From the IMG/VR virus record IMGVR_UViG_3300025112_000035, positions 1 to 44,166 of that record: 44,166 nt of DNA. One strand, 5' to 3'. Positions 1 through 8,183 of this stretch are shown here, one piece after another. A program made the position numbers and the translations under genes. Numbering within the stretch: the first letter of the stretch is position 1; every line of letters starts with the position of its first letter. This DNA comes from a virus. The notes under the pieces are model-generated. The model did not search any database. It saw nothing but the letters and a program-made list of their open reading frames with translations, and was not told the origin of the DNA.

Positions 1-3000
1 TCTGCTCTCGAGCGTTGCGGTCGCGGTCTTGTCGAGCGTGACTTCGCGATCGGATGACGCTGTGTGCTCGGTCAGGATCTTGTAGTAGCCCGAGTCGCGG
101 TGCGCCGTGCGCACCTCCTTGGTGGTGACCTTCGCCGAGAAGTCCGCATGCCCGTTGCGGTCGCGGATGTACGGTCGGGAGAGCTCCATGTCCATGGTGT
201 ACTTGCGACCAACATAAGAAGTGCCGCCGTTGATCACGGTGCCGGTCAGGGTTGCCACGCCGCCCGTGGTGGTGACATCGTAGATCAGGCCGGGCGTTGT
301 TTCGCTTATGCCTGCGACCACCACATCGATGGTGTCGTCGTCGACGCTGTCGGGCAGGGTGAACGTGGTATTGGACGAGCTCTGCACGCCGGTGATCAAC
401 ATCTGCCGGTCGGCGTGCACCACGTACGGCATGGACGTGTCGGCCACCTCTCGCGACAGGCTGACCTTCTCGATGATGTGCTGCGTGCTGTCGTCGACCA
501 GCATGTACAGGTCGTCATTGATGATCGCCACGTCCTGAATGATGTAGGACGAATCGAACTGGTACTTCGCCCACGCACTCTGCTCCTTCTTGTTGTCGGT
601 CCAGAAGTACGTGTATACGAAGAAGTGGTCTTCGTCGGTGGGCATGGCGACCACGGTGTTGTTGTTCGTCGATACCTGGATCGTCTTGAGTGACGTCGGG
701 ATGAGGTTAAACGTGTGCGCCGTGATCTGTGCGGCGGTGTTCGTGATGCGGGTGTCGTCGTAGAAGTACTCGTAGACGGATCCCACATCCTGCTGGTCGG
801 CGGCGAAGTAGACGAACTGGTTGGTGACCTGCGGCCTGACGCTGATCGTGTCGTATGTCGTACTCAGCGTCACGGTGGCGGTGAGCGGGGTCAGCGTCTC
901 GGGTGCGTTCAGTTCGAACTGCTGGCCCGCCTTGGTGAAGACCAGCAGTGCCCGGTTGAATGGCACGATGAAGTCCACCAGCGTCACGGCGTTGGAGCTC
1001 AGGGTGATGTCGATCGGATCCGAGGCGGCGAGGTTGTCGTCCTCTTCAATGTAGAAGTCGAAGAACTCACCGGCCCGGCTGAACACTATGTTCTCGTCAC
1101 CGGCCAGAACCAGCCGGTTCCGATGGAAGCTAATGTCCGAAATCTTATGCTCATCAAGCCAGAGCGAAGGTACGGGGTTGGTGTCGTCGTCTCCGGTCCA
1201 TCGGAAACCCCATGTGGGTTGATCAATGTCGAAGAAGTACTGGTTGGACCCGGCTTTGTGGTGTCGTTCCGCGTCCTTGGCCGTGAGTTGCTTTGCATAG
1301 ATCGCCACCTCGTCGATGGTGCCGTCGAAGTAGTTTGCCGGTGTCCCCCCGCCTCGCGCCCCGATGGCGAAGTCTTCGGTGAAGTCGCTCATCGCGGAGA
1401 TGGACCCGGTGGTGATGTCGGTGACACTCAGCGCCACGCCGTCGACGTAGATCTCCCACGTTTCGTCGGTGGGGTTCCACGTTGCCATGATGTGGTGCGC
1501 CGAGTTGTCGTTGACGTCCGCTGCGGCTTGCCCGTCGGCTGTGGTGCCCGAGGTTCCGTCCTTGATGCGCACGTAGATGTCACCGTCGACGTAGCTTGAC
1601 CCGTCGTTAGTGTTCACCATCAACTCGATGACGTCGGCGGTGCTTGAGTCGAGAATTCCCATCACGCACATCGCATTGGACGTGTCGGATGTCTTGATCC
1701 ATGCCTCGAGTGTGATGCCATTGTCGTCCGAGTCCGATCCGAACGAACCCAGCGTGCCGCAGTCGGTGCGATCACTGGACGCAGCCACGTACAGGCAGGA
1801 CAGGTCCGCATCGCCGGTCAGCAGGGAGGTCTGCGCGGAGATGGTCGCATCGGTGTGCGTGCCGTCCGATTGGCTGGTTTCATCGTTGGCCGCGGTGCCG
1901 CTCGCGTCACCGAGCCGCCAGTACGACCTCGGCCCACTGGCCTTGATGATCGTTTCGGTGCCGGCGTTGTGTCGTACGATCTGCACCGGCATGGTGGTTT
2001 CGTCGAGTTCGGCGCTCGGCTGGTCGGACGGCGCCACGCGCGACCAGCGGTCGTTGATCGTGGAGTTGTCGTCGTCGGGCAGTGCCGCCCCGGTGCCCAC
2101 GGTGTAGACCGCAGCGGTGGAGTGGTCGAAGGATCGCGTGCCGATGGTCCAGTTGTATCCCGAGTCCGGTGCGATCAGCACGGTGTTGCTCGCATCTTCC
2201 TCGGAGAACCTGCCGTTCGGCCCGCGGTACGGGCTGGTGAACAGGAAGTGCCCCTTGGTGGCCGAATCCCAGATCCACGTACACAGCGCGTTGCGTGCGC
2301 CCGCGGCCTGCATGGTGTCCTGCACGATGGCGGCGACCTCGTTCATGTCGGTCGGCTGCCGCTGCGCCATGTCCCACACGACGTTGTACGACACGCCGAT
2401 CCCGTCGATGTCGATGTCGCTCTTGTTTGCCCCTGACAGTGCGCTGCCCCCGTCGTTCAGCCCAAGTTCGATCTGGTGGTCGCTGAACTTGGACACGATC
2501 GGGTAGTGATCTGCAGTGCCGCCCCCGCCGGTGATGTTGACGTAGTCACCGTCGGTCCATGTGTAGTCGGCGAAGTTCCCGCCCGCAGCATCGCCGAGGT
2601 AACCACCCACGCCTTCGCTTTCGTCGTAGTCCTGGTCGTCAACCGAGATCCATGTGTGGTTGAACATGATCCTGAACCCGCCGGGGTTCCTGCCTGCAAC
2701 CGTGTAGTCGGTGACCAGGTCGTCATTGCCGGCGGCGCGCGGCTGGATCGTCGAATACGTGCCCTCGCCCGAGTCGTACTTCCAGTACCCCTTGGTGTGC
2801 AGGGCATCGCTCTCGTTGGTCTTGTGGTACGACTCGTTGGTTGCCGGTGTGCGAGCCGTCATGACGCTGTAGTTGTCATGGTGGGCGTCAATGTCGTACT
2901 GGGTGCTGGCCTTGCCCTTCGCATCCACCGTGGTGTTCAGAACGAATGTGAAGTCCTTGATCGTTGCCAGTCGCAACTGGTCGGGCGTCGGCGTGTTCAG

Positions 3001-3336
3001 GTTGAGGTAGGTCTGGGCCTCGGTCGAGATCACCTGGTTGATGACTGTTCCGGCCTCGTCGGTGATGATGAACGTGGCTGTGCCGCTCACCTGCCCGTAG
3101 ATGATCAGGTACTTTTCGTCGCCGTCACGCACGATCGGGTGCATGCGGTAGGTGCCGCCGAGCGTCAGTTCGGTCACGGTCTTGACGTACACTGACCCGG
3201 GCCTCTTCATTGCGCCTTCGACAACGCTGAACTTCACGTTGTCCGCGACCTCCACCTGGTTCGGGTGTCGCAGGTGCGGCGCCTGTTTCGAGATGCCGCC
3301 GTAGATCGACGGAATGCGAATCGTTGCTTCAGGCAT
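1..3336 (-). CDS. Tail tubular protein B-like (T7 gp12 family) with LamG lectin insertion; continues across the contig ends
   Basis: The N-terminus reads like T7 gp12: a short strand, then GGISKQAPHLRHPNQ and, soon after, KRPG. Tail tube protein B forms the nozzle of the short tail. Around residues 470-690 a laminin-G/concanavalin-type domain interrupts the gp12 fold (YWRLGD near its start, LEAWIKT, ATWNPTDETWEIYVDG, FDGTIDEVAIY near its end). LamG domains commonly bind sugars, so a receptor role is plausible but inferred. The start ATG (3336-3334) overlaps the stop of the gp11-like gene as TGATG. The frame is open to the left edge and, through the 126-bp end repeat, continues in register to the stop at 43900. 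The joined protein would be about 1157 residues, against about 790 for T7 gp12; the insertion explains much of the excess. Bases 1-3 do not match the other end. Confidence 0.85.
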   Translation of the reverse strand, partial: MPEATIRIPSIYGGISKQAPHLRHPNQVEVADNVKFSVVEGAMKRPGSVYVKTVTELTLGGTYRMHPIVRDGDEKYLIIYGQVSGTATFIITDEAGTVINQVISTEAQTYLNLNTPTPDQLRLATIKDFTFVLNTTVDAKGKASTQYDIDAHHDNYSVMTARTPATNESYHKTNESDALHTKGYWKYDSGEGTYSTIQPRAAGNDDLVTDYTVAGRNPGGFRIMFNHTWISVDDQDYDESEGVGGYLGDAAGGNFADYTWTDGDYVNITGGGGTADHYPIVSKFSDHQIELGLNDGGSALSGANKSDIDIDGIGVSYNVVWDMAQRQPTDMNEVAAIVQDTMQAAGARNALCTWIWDSATKGHFLFTSPYRGPNGRFSEEDASNTVLIAPDSGYNWTIGTRSFDHSTAAVYTVGTGAALPDDDNSTINDRWSRVAPSDQPSAELDETTMPVQIVRHNAGTETIIKASGPRSYWRLGDASGTAANDETSQSDGTHTDATISAQTSLLTGDADLSCLYVAASSDRTDCGTLGSFGSDSDDNGITLEAWIKTSDTSNAMCVMGILDSSTADVIELMVNTNDGSSYVDGDIYVRIKDGTSGTTADGQAAADVNDNSAHHIMATWNPTDETWEIYVDGVALSVTDITTGSISAMSDFTEDFAIGARGGGTPANYFDGTIDEVAIYAKQLTAKDAERHHKAGSNQYFFDIDQPTWGFRWTGDDDTNPVPSLWLDEHKISDISFHRNRLVLAGDENIVFSRAGEFFDFYIEEDDNLAASDPIDITLSSNAVTLVDFIVPFNRALLVFTKAGQQFELNAPETLTPLTATVTLSTTYDTISVRPQVTNQFVYFAADQQDVGSVYEYFYDDTRITNTAAQITAHTFNLIPTSLKTIQVSTNNNTVVAMPTDEDHFFVYTYFWTDNKKEQSAWAKYQFDSSYIIQDVAIINDDLYMLVDDSTQHIIEKVSLSREVADTSMPYVVHADRQMLITGVQSSSNTTFTLPDSVDDDTIDVVVAGISETTPGLIYDVTTTGGVATLTGTVINGGTSYVGRKYTMDMELSRPYIRDRNGHADFSAKVTTKEVRTAHRDSGYYKILTEHTASSDREVTLDKTATATLESR
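4..129. repeat. Left copy of a 126-bp direct repeat at the contig ends
   Basis: Positions 4-129 are identical to 44041-44166. The repeat lies inside the gp12-like gene and preserves its reading frame. A real T7-type terminal repeat usually lies in non-coding DNA beside the early region, so an assembly overlap of a circularised or permuted genome is the likelier explanation. Confidence 0.95.
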
Positions 3337-4238
3337 CAGGGATTCCAACTCACGCCGGTGCTTCGTGCCAGTGCGGCGTTACGCACGCCCCTGACTCGTT
3401 GTGCATCGGAGGTGTCGAAGATGTTGACGCGCCGGTATTCCATGTCTTCTGCTTCGAACGCGGTCTTGGCCGTGAGCAGCTGGTCGCGCGCGAAACTGTC
3501 GTCCTTCTCGCCTCGCTTCTCCGCACGCTGAAACTCGACTGCTGCCGCGGCGACGATGTAGTCGCGCATGGCGTCGGTCATCTCGTCCAGCGTGAGCTCG
3601 ATGACCACGTCGAGGACCATGTCGCTGTCGAAGGTGTAGTCGTTGTCCTTGAGGTCGAACACCTTGTCATTGCGTTTGGTGACCCGGCCTCGCCAGTGGG
3701 AGCTCGCCATCACGGGTGTGATCTTGAGGACGTTGGATGCGAGATCGATTTCGCTGTCGCCGGAGTCGGGTGTGTAGCTCTGCTCCTTGAGCGTGTTCTG
3801 TCCCCAGCCCCGCATCTGGATGAGCTCGAGGTGTTCGTCGAGGATGGTTTCGGCGCGGGCACGCAGCGAGGTTCCGCCGGTGTCCAGCGCCGTGGCCGGT
3901 GGTTCGCCGAGGATCCGCAGCATCTTGTTGACGGCGTCGAGCGTGGCGGACGTGCCGGAACCCTGCGAGATGAAGTTGAAGAAGTAGACGACCGTGTTGT
4001 AGACCGCTTCAACCCACCACTCGTAGGTCAGGCCGCTGGCCGGGTCCGGGTCGATGGTGTAGGTGTAGATGCCGGTCGACTGCGCCGTCATGGCGGTGTC
4101 GTCGGCGACCACCGTGGCATTGGTGTCGGTGCGGCGCACGCCATAGGTGGCGGTGGATTCAGACAGTGTTGGCGCGGCGTCGAGGTCAGTGAGTACGCCG
4201 TCAACCTTGTGTTCAAACGTCAGCGTGGTGGTGCTCAT
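3336..4238 (-). CDS. Tail tubular protein A-like (T7 gp11 family) with an extra N-terminal beta domain
   Basis: The 300-residue protein has two parts. Residues from about 95 to the end match the T7 gp11 pattern: LDAVNKMLRILGEPP, an alternating helical stretch with ILDEHLELIQMRGW, then a beta-rich core. This protein adapts portal to tail tube. Residues 1-90 form an Ig-like beta domain (VDGVLTDLDAAPTL, YGVRRTDT, TGIYTYT, YEWWVEAVY) that T7 gp11 (about 196 residues) lacks. AGAGGA lies 9 bases before the ATG. The start overlaps the upstream stop as ATGA and the stop overlaps the gp12-like start as TGATG, so the three genes are translationally coupled. The role of the added domain is unknown; surface exposure is an inference. 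Confidence 0.8.
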   Translation of the reverse strand: MSTTTLTFEHKVDGVLTDLDAAPTLSESTATYGVRRTDTNATVVADDTAMTAQSTGIYTYTIDPDPASGLTYEWWVEAVYNTVVYFFNFISQGSGTSATLDAVNKMLRILGEPPATALDTGGTSLRARAETILDEHLELIQMRGWGQNTLKEQSYTPDSGDSEIDLASNVLKITPVMASSHWRGRVTKRNDKVFDLKDNDYTFDSDMVLDVVIELTLDEMTDAMRDYIVAAAAVEFQRAEKRGEKDDSFARDQLLTAKTAFEAEDMEYRRVNIFDTSDAQRVRGVRNAALARSTGVSWNP

Positions 4239-5083
4239 GTGCCTGATCCTCTGACTGCGGTGGCGTTCACGGTGATGTCACGGCCCTGCCGGTCGGGGAT
4301 GATGGTGGCCTTGTCGGTCGCCGCCATGGTGAAGATGCCCGGGTCGGACACAAGCGTGATGGTCTTGCTCGCGCCGGTGTAGTCCTTGATAACCCCGAGC
4401 GCCTTCTGCACTGCGGTGGACACATCCTCGATGATGATGGTGCATCCGTTGTAGGCGTCGTCGTCGGCGGATCCGGCGGTGAGTGTGAACGAGGTTTGTG
4501 ATGCCAGCGTGGCGATGGTGGTCTTGAGTATCGTTCCGCCCGCTTCGATGTCGTCGATGTTGGCGTTCATCGCATCGAGGTCCAGCCCGCCGGCATCGGA
4601 GATGGGCAGACCGCCGCCGGCATCGGCTGCGGCTGCGGGCAGGGCTGTGCCGGTGAGTCCTCGCGTGGCACTGTAGTTGTCGCACGCGGATTCCAGGTTG
4701 TCGGCTGCGGTGGTGTCCTCGGATACGGCCTTCACGTTCACGTCCATGTAGCCGGTATCCTTGACGGCGTACAGCGAATCCCACGCCGCCTCGGCCATGA
4801 CGTTGTATTCGTGTCGCACGGGCAGAGCGCCCGATTCGTGGACAATCAGGACGAGTTGGCCCTCGGTGTTGGTATCGGTGGCGTTGAGTTCGCAGTTGTA
4901 GTAGCCGTCGTCATCGAACTCGGCAGGCGTATCGTCGCTCTTTTGTGCGAGGTCTTGCCCGTTCTTTGACAGTTTGATGTCCGCCTGCGATAGCGTCAGG
5001 CCGTCCTCGGTCGTATTCCCGTCCGTTGAGTCAACGAATGGGCCGATTAGCACATCAACGACGGTGTTTGCTTTCAGGTCCAT
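4235..5083 (-). CDS. Probable virion or tail-associated protein, 282 aa
   Basis: The N-terminal 90 residues are beta-rich (VVDVLIGPFVDSTDG, LSKNGQDLAQKSDD, VLIVHESGALPVRHEYNV) and resemble the N-terminal domain shared by many uncharacterised marine phage structural proteins. Residues 125-185 are a low-complexity Ala/Gly/Asp linker, followed by another beta-rich segment to the end. The stop overlaps the gp11-like start by four bases, which places it in the tail operon. GAGG lies six bases before the ATG. The exact role is not recognised; a baseplate-like or fibre-like decoration is possible. Confidence 0.6.
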   Translation of the reverse strand: MDLKANTVVDVLIGPFVDSTDGNTTEDGLTLSQADIKLSKNGQDLAQKSDDTPAEFDDDGYYNCELNATDTNTEGQLVLIVHESGALPVRHEYNVMAEAAWDSLYAVKDTGYMDVNVKAVSEDTTAADNLESACDNYSATRGLTGTALPAAAADAGGGLPISDAGGLDLDAMNANIDDIEAGGTILKTTIATLASQTSFTLTAGSADDDAYNGCTIIIEDVSTAVQKALGVIKDYTGASKTITLVSDPGIFTMAATDKATIIPDRQGRDITVNATAVRGSGT

Positions 5084-5086
5084 CAG

Positions 5087-5665
5087 TTACCTCGCGCCGA
5101 TGTTCTTGGTGTAGTGGTGCGACATGACGGGGACAGCACCCGCCACCGCATAGTCCACGGTGATCTTGACGTAATCGACCATGTACGTTCCGGGCGACCC
5201 CGCCGTGTTGTAGAAGTCGAAGATGAACCCGAAGTTTGAGTTCGTGACCTGTGCGATGCTGTACATGGCATCAGGAGCCAGGTCGTATTCGTACACCACG
5301 TCGCTGGTCGTCCACGTATCGCCGCTGGCCTTGTTCGTCGCATTTTTGGTTGCGGCTGCCTGAGCGTTTGAACTGGCGTCACTGCAAAAGTGAACGAAGT
5401 AGTCCATCGACCCGGTGGGGCCGGAAGCATTCAGCTTCCGCTCCATGTACATCTTGATCGAGTTGATGCCGGTTGCGCCGGTGAGGGCAAACCCGAAGTT
5501 GTACCCTCGAAGTGCCCTCGACTTTTGGCCGACGTTCAGGTTGCCCTGTGCATACGACCCGTCGTCGGCTTCAACCTCAGTCGGCCCGACAGCCCATGCG
5601 GTCCAGCCGTGCCAGCCGTTGTAGAACGCCGTCGTACCGGGATATTGTGTTTCCGGGCTGGCCAT
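5087..5665 (-). CDS. Beta-rich probable structural protein, 192 aa
   Basis: No family is recognised. The sequence is rich in aromatic residues and predicted strands (YNGWHGWTAWAVGP near the N-terminus, DYFVHFCSD and FGFIFDFYNTAGSPGTYM later), as in jelly-roll or carbohydrate-binding-like folds. There is no signal peptide or membrane segment. Its stop lies just before the next start, inside the run of virion genes between capsid and tail tube. A virion surface or adhesin role is inferred from position and composition only. Confidence 0.55.
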   Translation of the reverse strand: MASPETQYPGTTAFYNGWHGWTAWAVGPTEVEADDGSYAQGNLNVGQKSRALRGYNFGFALTGATGINSIKMYMERKLNASGPTGSMDYFVHFCSDASSNAQAAATKNATNKASGDTWTTSDVVYEYDLAPDAMYSIAQVTNSNFGFIFDFYNTAGSPGTYMVDYVKITVDYAVAGAVPVMSHHYTKNIGAR

Positions 5666-5667
5666 GA

Positions 5668-6120
5668 TTAATCCAATGCGTCAATCGCGTCGGCCATTGC
5701 GGTGAGTTTGGCCTGCAACGCCGCTGTTGCCCAGCTGGCGAACACCGAGTCCACCACCTGGCTCACCTTGCCGCCGGCGTTGCGTTGCAGGTTCAGCGTG
5801 ACCCACGCATCGCCGCCGAACAGGTTGGCGATCTCATCCATCGCGTCGTCCATGAGCGCCCCGACGGTGCCGATGGCGGCCCCCAGTGTGGGCAGGTCCA
5901 CGGTGGTTTCCTCTGGCAGCCGGGCGACGACCAGCGGGTCGGCCATAGCGGTCGTGCCGATACTGCGATTGGCGATAATGAAGTTCGTCACATCACGCAA
6001 CTGCATCGCGGTGACGTTGCCGGTGGACATGACGTTCACGGATGACCGACACATGCCGACGATGCTGTCAGCCTGCTGCCGGAACGCGATGATCTTTTCG
6101 GATGTGGTTGGTGTGACCAT
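5668..6120 (-). CDS. Unknown helical protein, 150 aa
   Basis: A mainly helical, alanine-rich soluble protein with no motif I recognise. The ATG follows AGGACACACCC, one of the recurrent late-gene initiation leaders of this phage. It sits between two beta-rich structural-type genes with only a few bases on either side, so it is probably co-expressed with the virion set. It could be a chaperone or a minor virion component; neither is shown by the sequence. Confidence 0.55.
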   Translation of the reverse strand: MVTPTTSEKIIAFRQQADSIVGMCRSSVNVMSTGNVTAMQLRDVTNFIIANRSIGTTAMADPLVVARLPEETTVDLPTLGAAIGTVGALMDDAMDEIANLFGGDAWVTLNLQRNAGGKVSQVVDSVFASWATAALQAKLTAMADAIDALD

Positions 6121-6129
6121 GGGTGTGTC

Positions 6130-6450
6130 CTATTCGTTGATGATCTGGTATTCGGCCACATCACCAACGTTGAGGCCCGTGACGTAGACCTTGGATGCGT
6201 CGTCGATCTCGATCTCGAAGCCTGCGTAGTTGGTGTCCAGCAGCGTGCGCCCGCCGGACGCGTTGTCGTTGACGGAGTCGATACCGATGATCAGTGCTCC
6301 ATCGTTGGTGGCCCCGATGGTGTGGTCCGCGGTCGGCGCGCCGAACCACACGGCCACGCAGGGCGTCTTGACGGCGGTGAGTTGCACGGTGGTGTCGCTA
6401 ACGGCGAGCTCGCCCTGCGCGCTCACGAATCTGCGTGATCTTTCAGACAT
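6130..6450 (-). CDS. Small beta-rich protein, paralogue of the upstream gene, 106 aa
   Basis: The protein shares its framework with the adjacent 111-residue gene: ERSR and QGE at the N-terminus, TPC followed by a V.F or V.F-like strand, IGI, GGR, IDDA.K.Y and YQII at the C-terminus. Small virion proteins of this pattern, with TPC near the start and an IDD..K strand near the end, are common in phages and usually form small beta barrels or sandwiches. GGAG lies 8 bases before the ATG, overlapping the upstream stop. A decoration role is inferred. Confidence 0.6.
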   Translation of the reverse strand: MSERSRRFVSAQGELAVSDTTVQLTAVKTPCVAVWFGAPTADHTIGATNDGALIIGIDSVNDNASGGRTLLDTNYAGFEIEIDDASKVYVTGLNVGDVAEYQIINE

Positions 6451-6452
6451 GG

Positions 6453-6788
6453 TTAGAGCTCCGCGTCACCGATGATCTGGTACTGGACCGAGTCACCGGC
6501 GTTGACTGCTGAACAGTAGATTTTGTTGGCGTCGTCGATGGGGATCTCGACGGCGAGGTTCGTGCTAACGCCGACGTGCCTGCCTCCGGAGCGGTTTGCC
6601 GCCTCGGTGGTGCCGATCCCGACAATCACGTCATCGTTGGCGGTGTTCACCTCACTGGTGTGATGGGCGAACGACACGAAGAATCGCACGCTGGTACACG
6701 GGGTGGATGCGGAAACAAGCTGTACGTTTCCATCACCGACGATGCGCTCACCTTGGGAGATGATGGTTTGTCTTGAGCGTTCAGCCAT
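6453..6788 (-). CDS. Small beta-rich protein, tandem paralogue, 111 aa
   Basis: This is the upstream member of a tandem pair. MAERSR, QGER, QLVSASTPC, GGRHVG, IPIDDANKIY and VQYQIIG line up with the downstream gene without large gaps. The spacer between the two is only two bases. AGGA lies eight bases before the ATG and overlaps the stop of the lipoprotein gene. Divergence is high while key positions are kept, which suggests an old duplication with both copies still needed, perhaps as a heteromer or as alternative surface proteins. Confidence 0.6.
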   Translation of the reverse strand: MAERSRQTIISQGERIVGDGNVQLVSASTPCTSVRFFVSFAHHTSEVNTANDDVIVGIGTTEAANRSGGRHVGVSTNLAVEIPIDDANKIYCSAVNAGDSVQYQIIGDAEL

Positions 6789-6790
6789 GG

Positions 6791-7363
6791 TTATGGTCCT
6801 GCCGGTAGGGTGGGAACGAAACTCTTGAGTAGCATCTCGGCGACCTCGGGTGCGATGTCAGCCGCCTTGATCCACACTTCGGCTTGCGCTTGCGTCATGC
6901 CCTTGGTGCCCTCGATCGTGTTGGCGACCTGCTCGTTGAATGCGGCGATCGGATCGCTGACGTTGAACTGGAAGTCGGCGATCTTGAGCATGGGCTGGCC
7001 CGGCTCGGGTTGCGGGGTGAACTCCACCCCTGTCATCGAGCCGTCACGGGGACTCCAGACGGTGGCCACACCCGCCGATTGATTGAACGTAACAATAGCG
7101 CCCACACCTGGGGTGGTATACCACGCACCCCCCTCGTCCTGCATCCCCTGCGTGATAGGGAGAGTCCCGCTGGTAGCGGAGATCTTCCCCTCTCCGTCCA
7201 TGTGGGCGGTGTGCCCGGCTTGGTTGTGCAGTCGCCCTGCGTCGATGGTGGACGAGCCGCGGCCGCCGGTGTCACAGCCGGCAATGGCGAACGCGAGGTA
7301 CAGCGACAATGCAAGTACGCCGATCAGGATGAGCATCTGTTTCAAGGTTTGGTCGATAGCCAT
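6791..7363 (-). CDS. Predicted lipoprotein, 190 aa
   Basis: Translation from the ATG at 7363, preceded by GGATAACACCC, gives an N-terminal hydrophobic segment (LILIGVLALSLYLAFAIAGC) with a lipobox-like IAGC at about residue 30. After the cysteine comes a Gly/Ser stretch (DTGGRGSS) and a soluble domain of about 155 residues with a helical C-terminus. An in-frame start further upstream would add nine residues but lacks a ribosome site. The neighbours are two small membrane proteins, so this may be part of the lysis cassette, for example an outer-membrane spanin subunit, although it is longer than usual. Lipoprotein status is visible; lysis is inferred. Confidence 0.55.
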   Translation of the reverse strand: MAIDQTLKQMLILIGVLALSLYLAFAIAGCDTGGRGSSTIDAGRLHNQAGHTAHMDGEGKISATSGTLPITQGMQDEGGAWYTTPGVGAIVTFNQSAGVATVWSPRDGSMTGVEFTPQPEPGQPMLKIADFQFNVSDPIAAFNEQVANTIEGTKGMTQAQAEVWIKAADIAPEVAEMLLKSFVPTLPAGP

Positions 7364-7368
7364 GGGTG

Positions 7369-7536
7369 TTATCCTTTGCGTTTGACCCACGAACGTCCGC
7401 CGGTGTACAGGCCGGCGAGTCCGAGGATCGAGATGGTGACCTCCGTGGGTGCATCGGTGAACAGTTCAAGTGCCGTCACGCCGAGTACTGACAGTATGTT
7501 GAACAGGAACTCTGTCGATTTGATTCCGGGCTTCAT
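7369..7536 (-). CDS. Small holin-like membrane protein, 55 aa
   Basis: The short frame begins MKPGIKSTEFLFNILSVLG and ends GGRSWVKRKG, with two hydrophobic stretches (about residues 10-27 and 33-47) and a basic tail, the layout of small phage holins. It fits exactly between the 79-residue membrane protein and the lipoprotein, with five bases before the next start. The stop codon lies within the ribosome-site region of the next gene. A holin role is inferred from size, topology and neighbours. Confidence 0.6.
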   Translation of the reverse strand: MKPGIKSTEFLFNILSVLGVTALELFTDAPTEVTISILGLAGLYTGGRSWVKRKG

Positions 7537-7540
7537 GGGA

Positions 7541-7780
7541 TTACTCCGATTGTTTAAGGAGGATCATCAGGATGGCGATGCTGCCCGGCACCGCTCCGGC
7601 GAGCGCCCCCCACAGCCCGGCCTTTACCTTGAGGATCGTGATGTCGCCTCGCAGTTCGTTGATTTCTCTGGATATTCTATCCAGCTTGGCTTCGTGCCGC
7701 TGTAATGTGTCTAGCACCAGTCGCTGATCTCGGATGTACTCGCCGTTACCCCTCGGTGCTTCTGAAATACCGTCAGTCAT
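7541..7780 (-). CDS. Coiled-coil protein with C-terminal membrane segment, 79 aa
   Basis: Residues 15-50 are charged and heptad-like (LVLDTLQRHEAKLDRISREI) and residues 55-75 are one hydrophobic segment (GALAGAVPGSIAILMILL), followed by KQSE. The order, coiled coil then membrane anchor, is that of XhlA-like and other phage lysis-accessory proteins. The start overlaps the cupin stop as ATGA, and the holin-like gene follows after four bases. A lysis role is inferred. It could also be an unrelated membrane adaptor. Confidence 0.6.
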   Translation of the reverse strand: MTDGISEAPRGNGEYIRDQRLVLDTLQRHEAKLDRISREINELRGDITILKVKAGLWGALAGAVPGSIAILMILLKQSE

Positions 7781-8166
7781 GGTGCTGGCCCCGTAAAAAG
7801 AATGACTGCCCCGTAGGAATCTTGCCTATAAATACCGCTGTGCGGCTTGTCGGCTTCGATAATCATGGAGTCGCCAGTTTTCAGGGCCAGCTTCTCTCCG
7901 TCGCCCATCTCAACGTCAACGTGGCCCGAGAGCAGGCATGTGATCTCCCGCCACGGGTGGCTGTGCTGCTCAATGACGGTGCCCTCGGCGCAGTAAAACA
8001 CTCTGATGTGGCCGGGGCATTTCCATGACAGTTCATATGCGTCGATATGCCCTGTTTTCGGGCCCGCCTTGATTTGGACGACGGTGGGATTCCCATTGAT
8101 TGCCTTCTGCGCCTGTTTCAGGAGCTTGAGTGTCTGCTCGGTCGACGTGTCAGGCGTGATGGGCAT
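7777..8166 (-). CDS. Cupin-domain protein, 129 aa
   Basis: Residues 55-125 have the double cupin motif: EQHSHPWREITCLLSG (the H-x-H and E metal ligands) and, later, GDSMIIEADKPHSGI with the final histidine. The whole is a single conserved beta-barrel domain with a short helical N-terminus. Cupins bind a metal and may be enzymes or sugar/small-molecule binders. Its substrate cannot be read from the sequence. It is coupled by ATGA to the coiled-coil membrane protein and is preceded by a terminator-like hairpin. A cupin in a lysis-type cluster of a T7-like phage is unusual. Confidence 0.8.
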   Translation of the reverse strand: MPITPDTSTEQTLKLLKQAQKAINGNPTVVQIKAGPKTGHIDAYELSWKCPGHIRVFYCAEGTVIEQHSHPWREITCLLSGHVDVEMGDGEKLALKTGDSMIIEADKPHSGIYRQDSYGAVILFTGPAP

Positions 8167-8183
8167 GGGCCAAAGCCTCGGTT

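Noticed and set aside
64-1599. Long plus-strand frames of 209 and 294 codons
   Set aside because: They lie opposite the continuous gp12-like gene, start without ribosome sites and read as valine-rich antisense shadows.
3324-4382. Plus-strand frame of 352 codons
   Set aside because: It is antisense to the gp11-like gene, whose protein sequence matches a known family; the plus frame has no recognisable domains.
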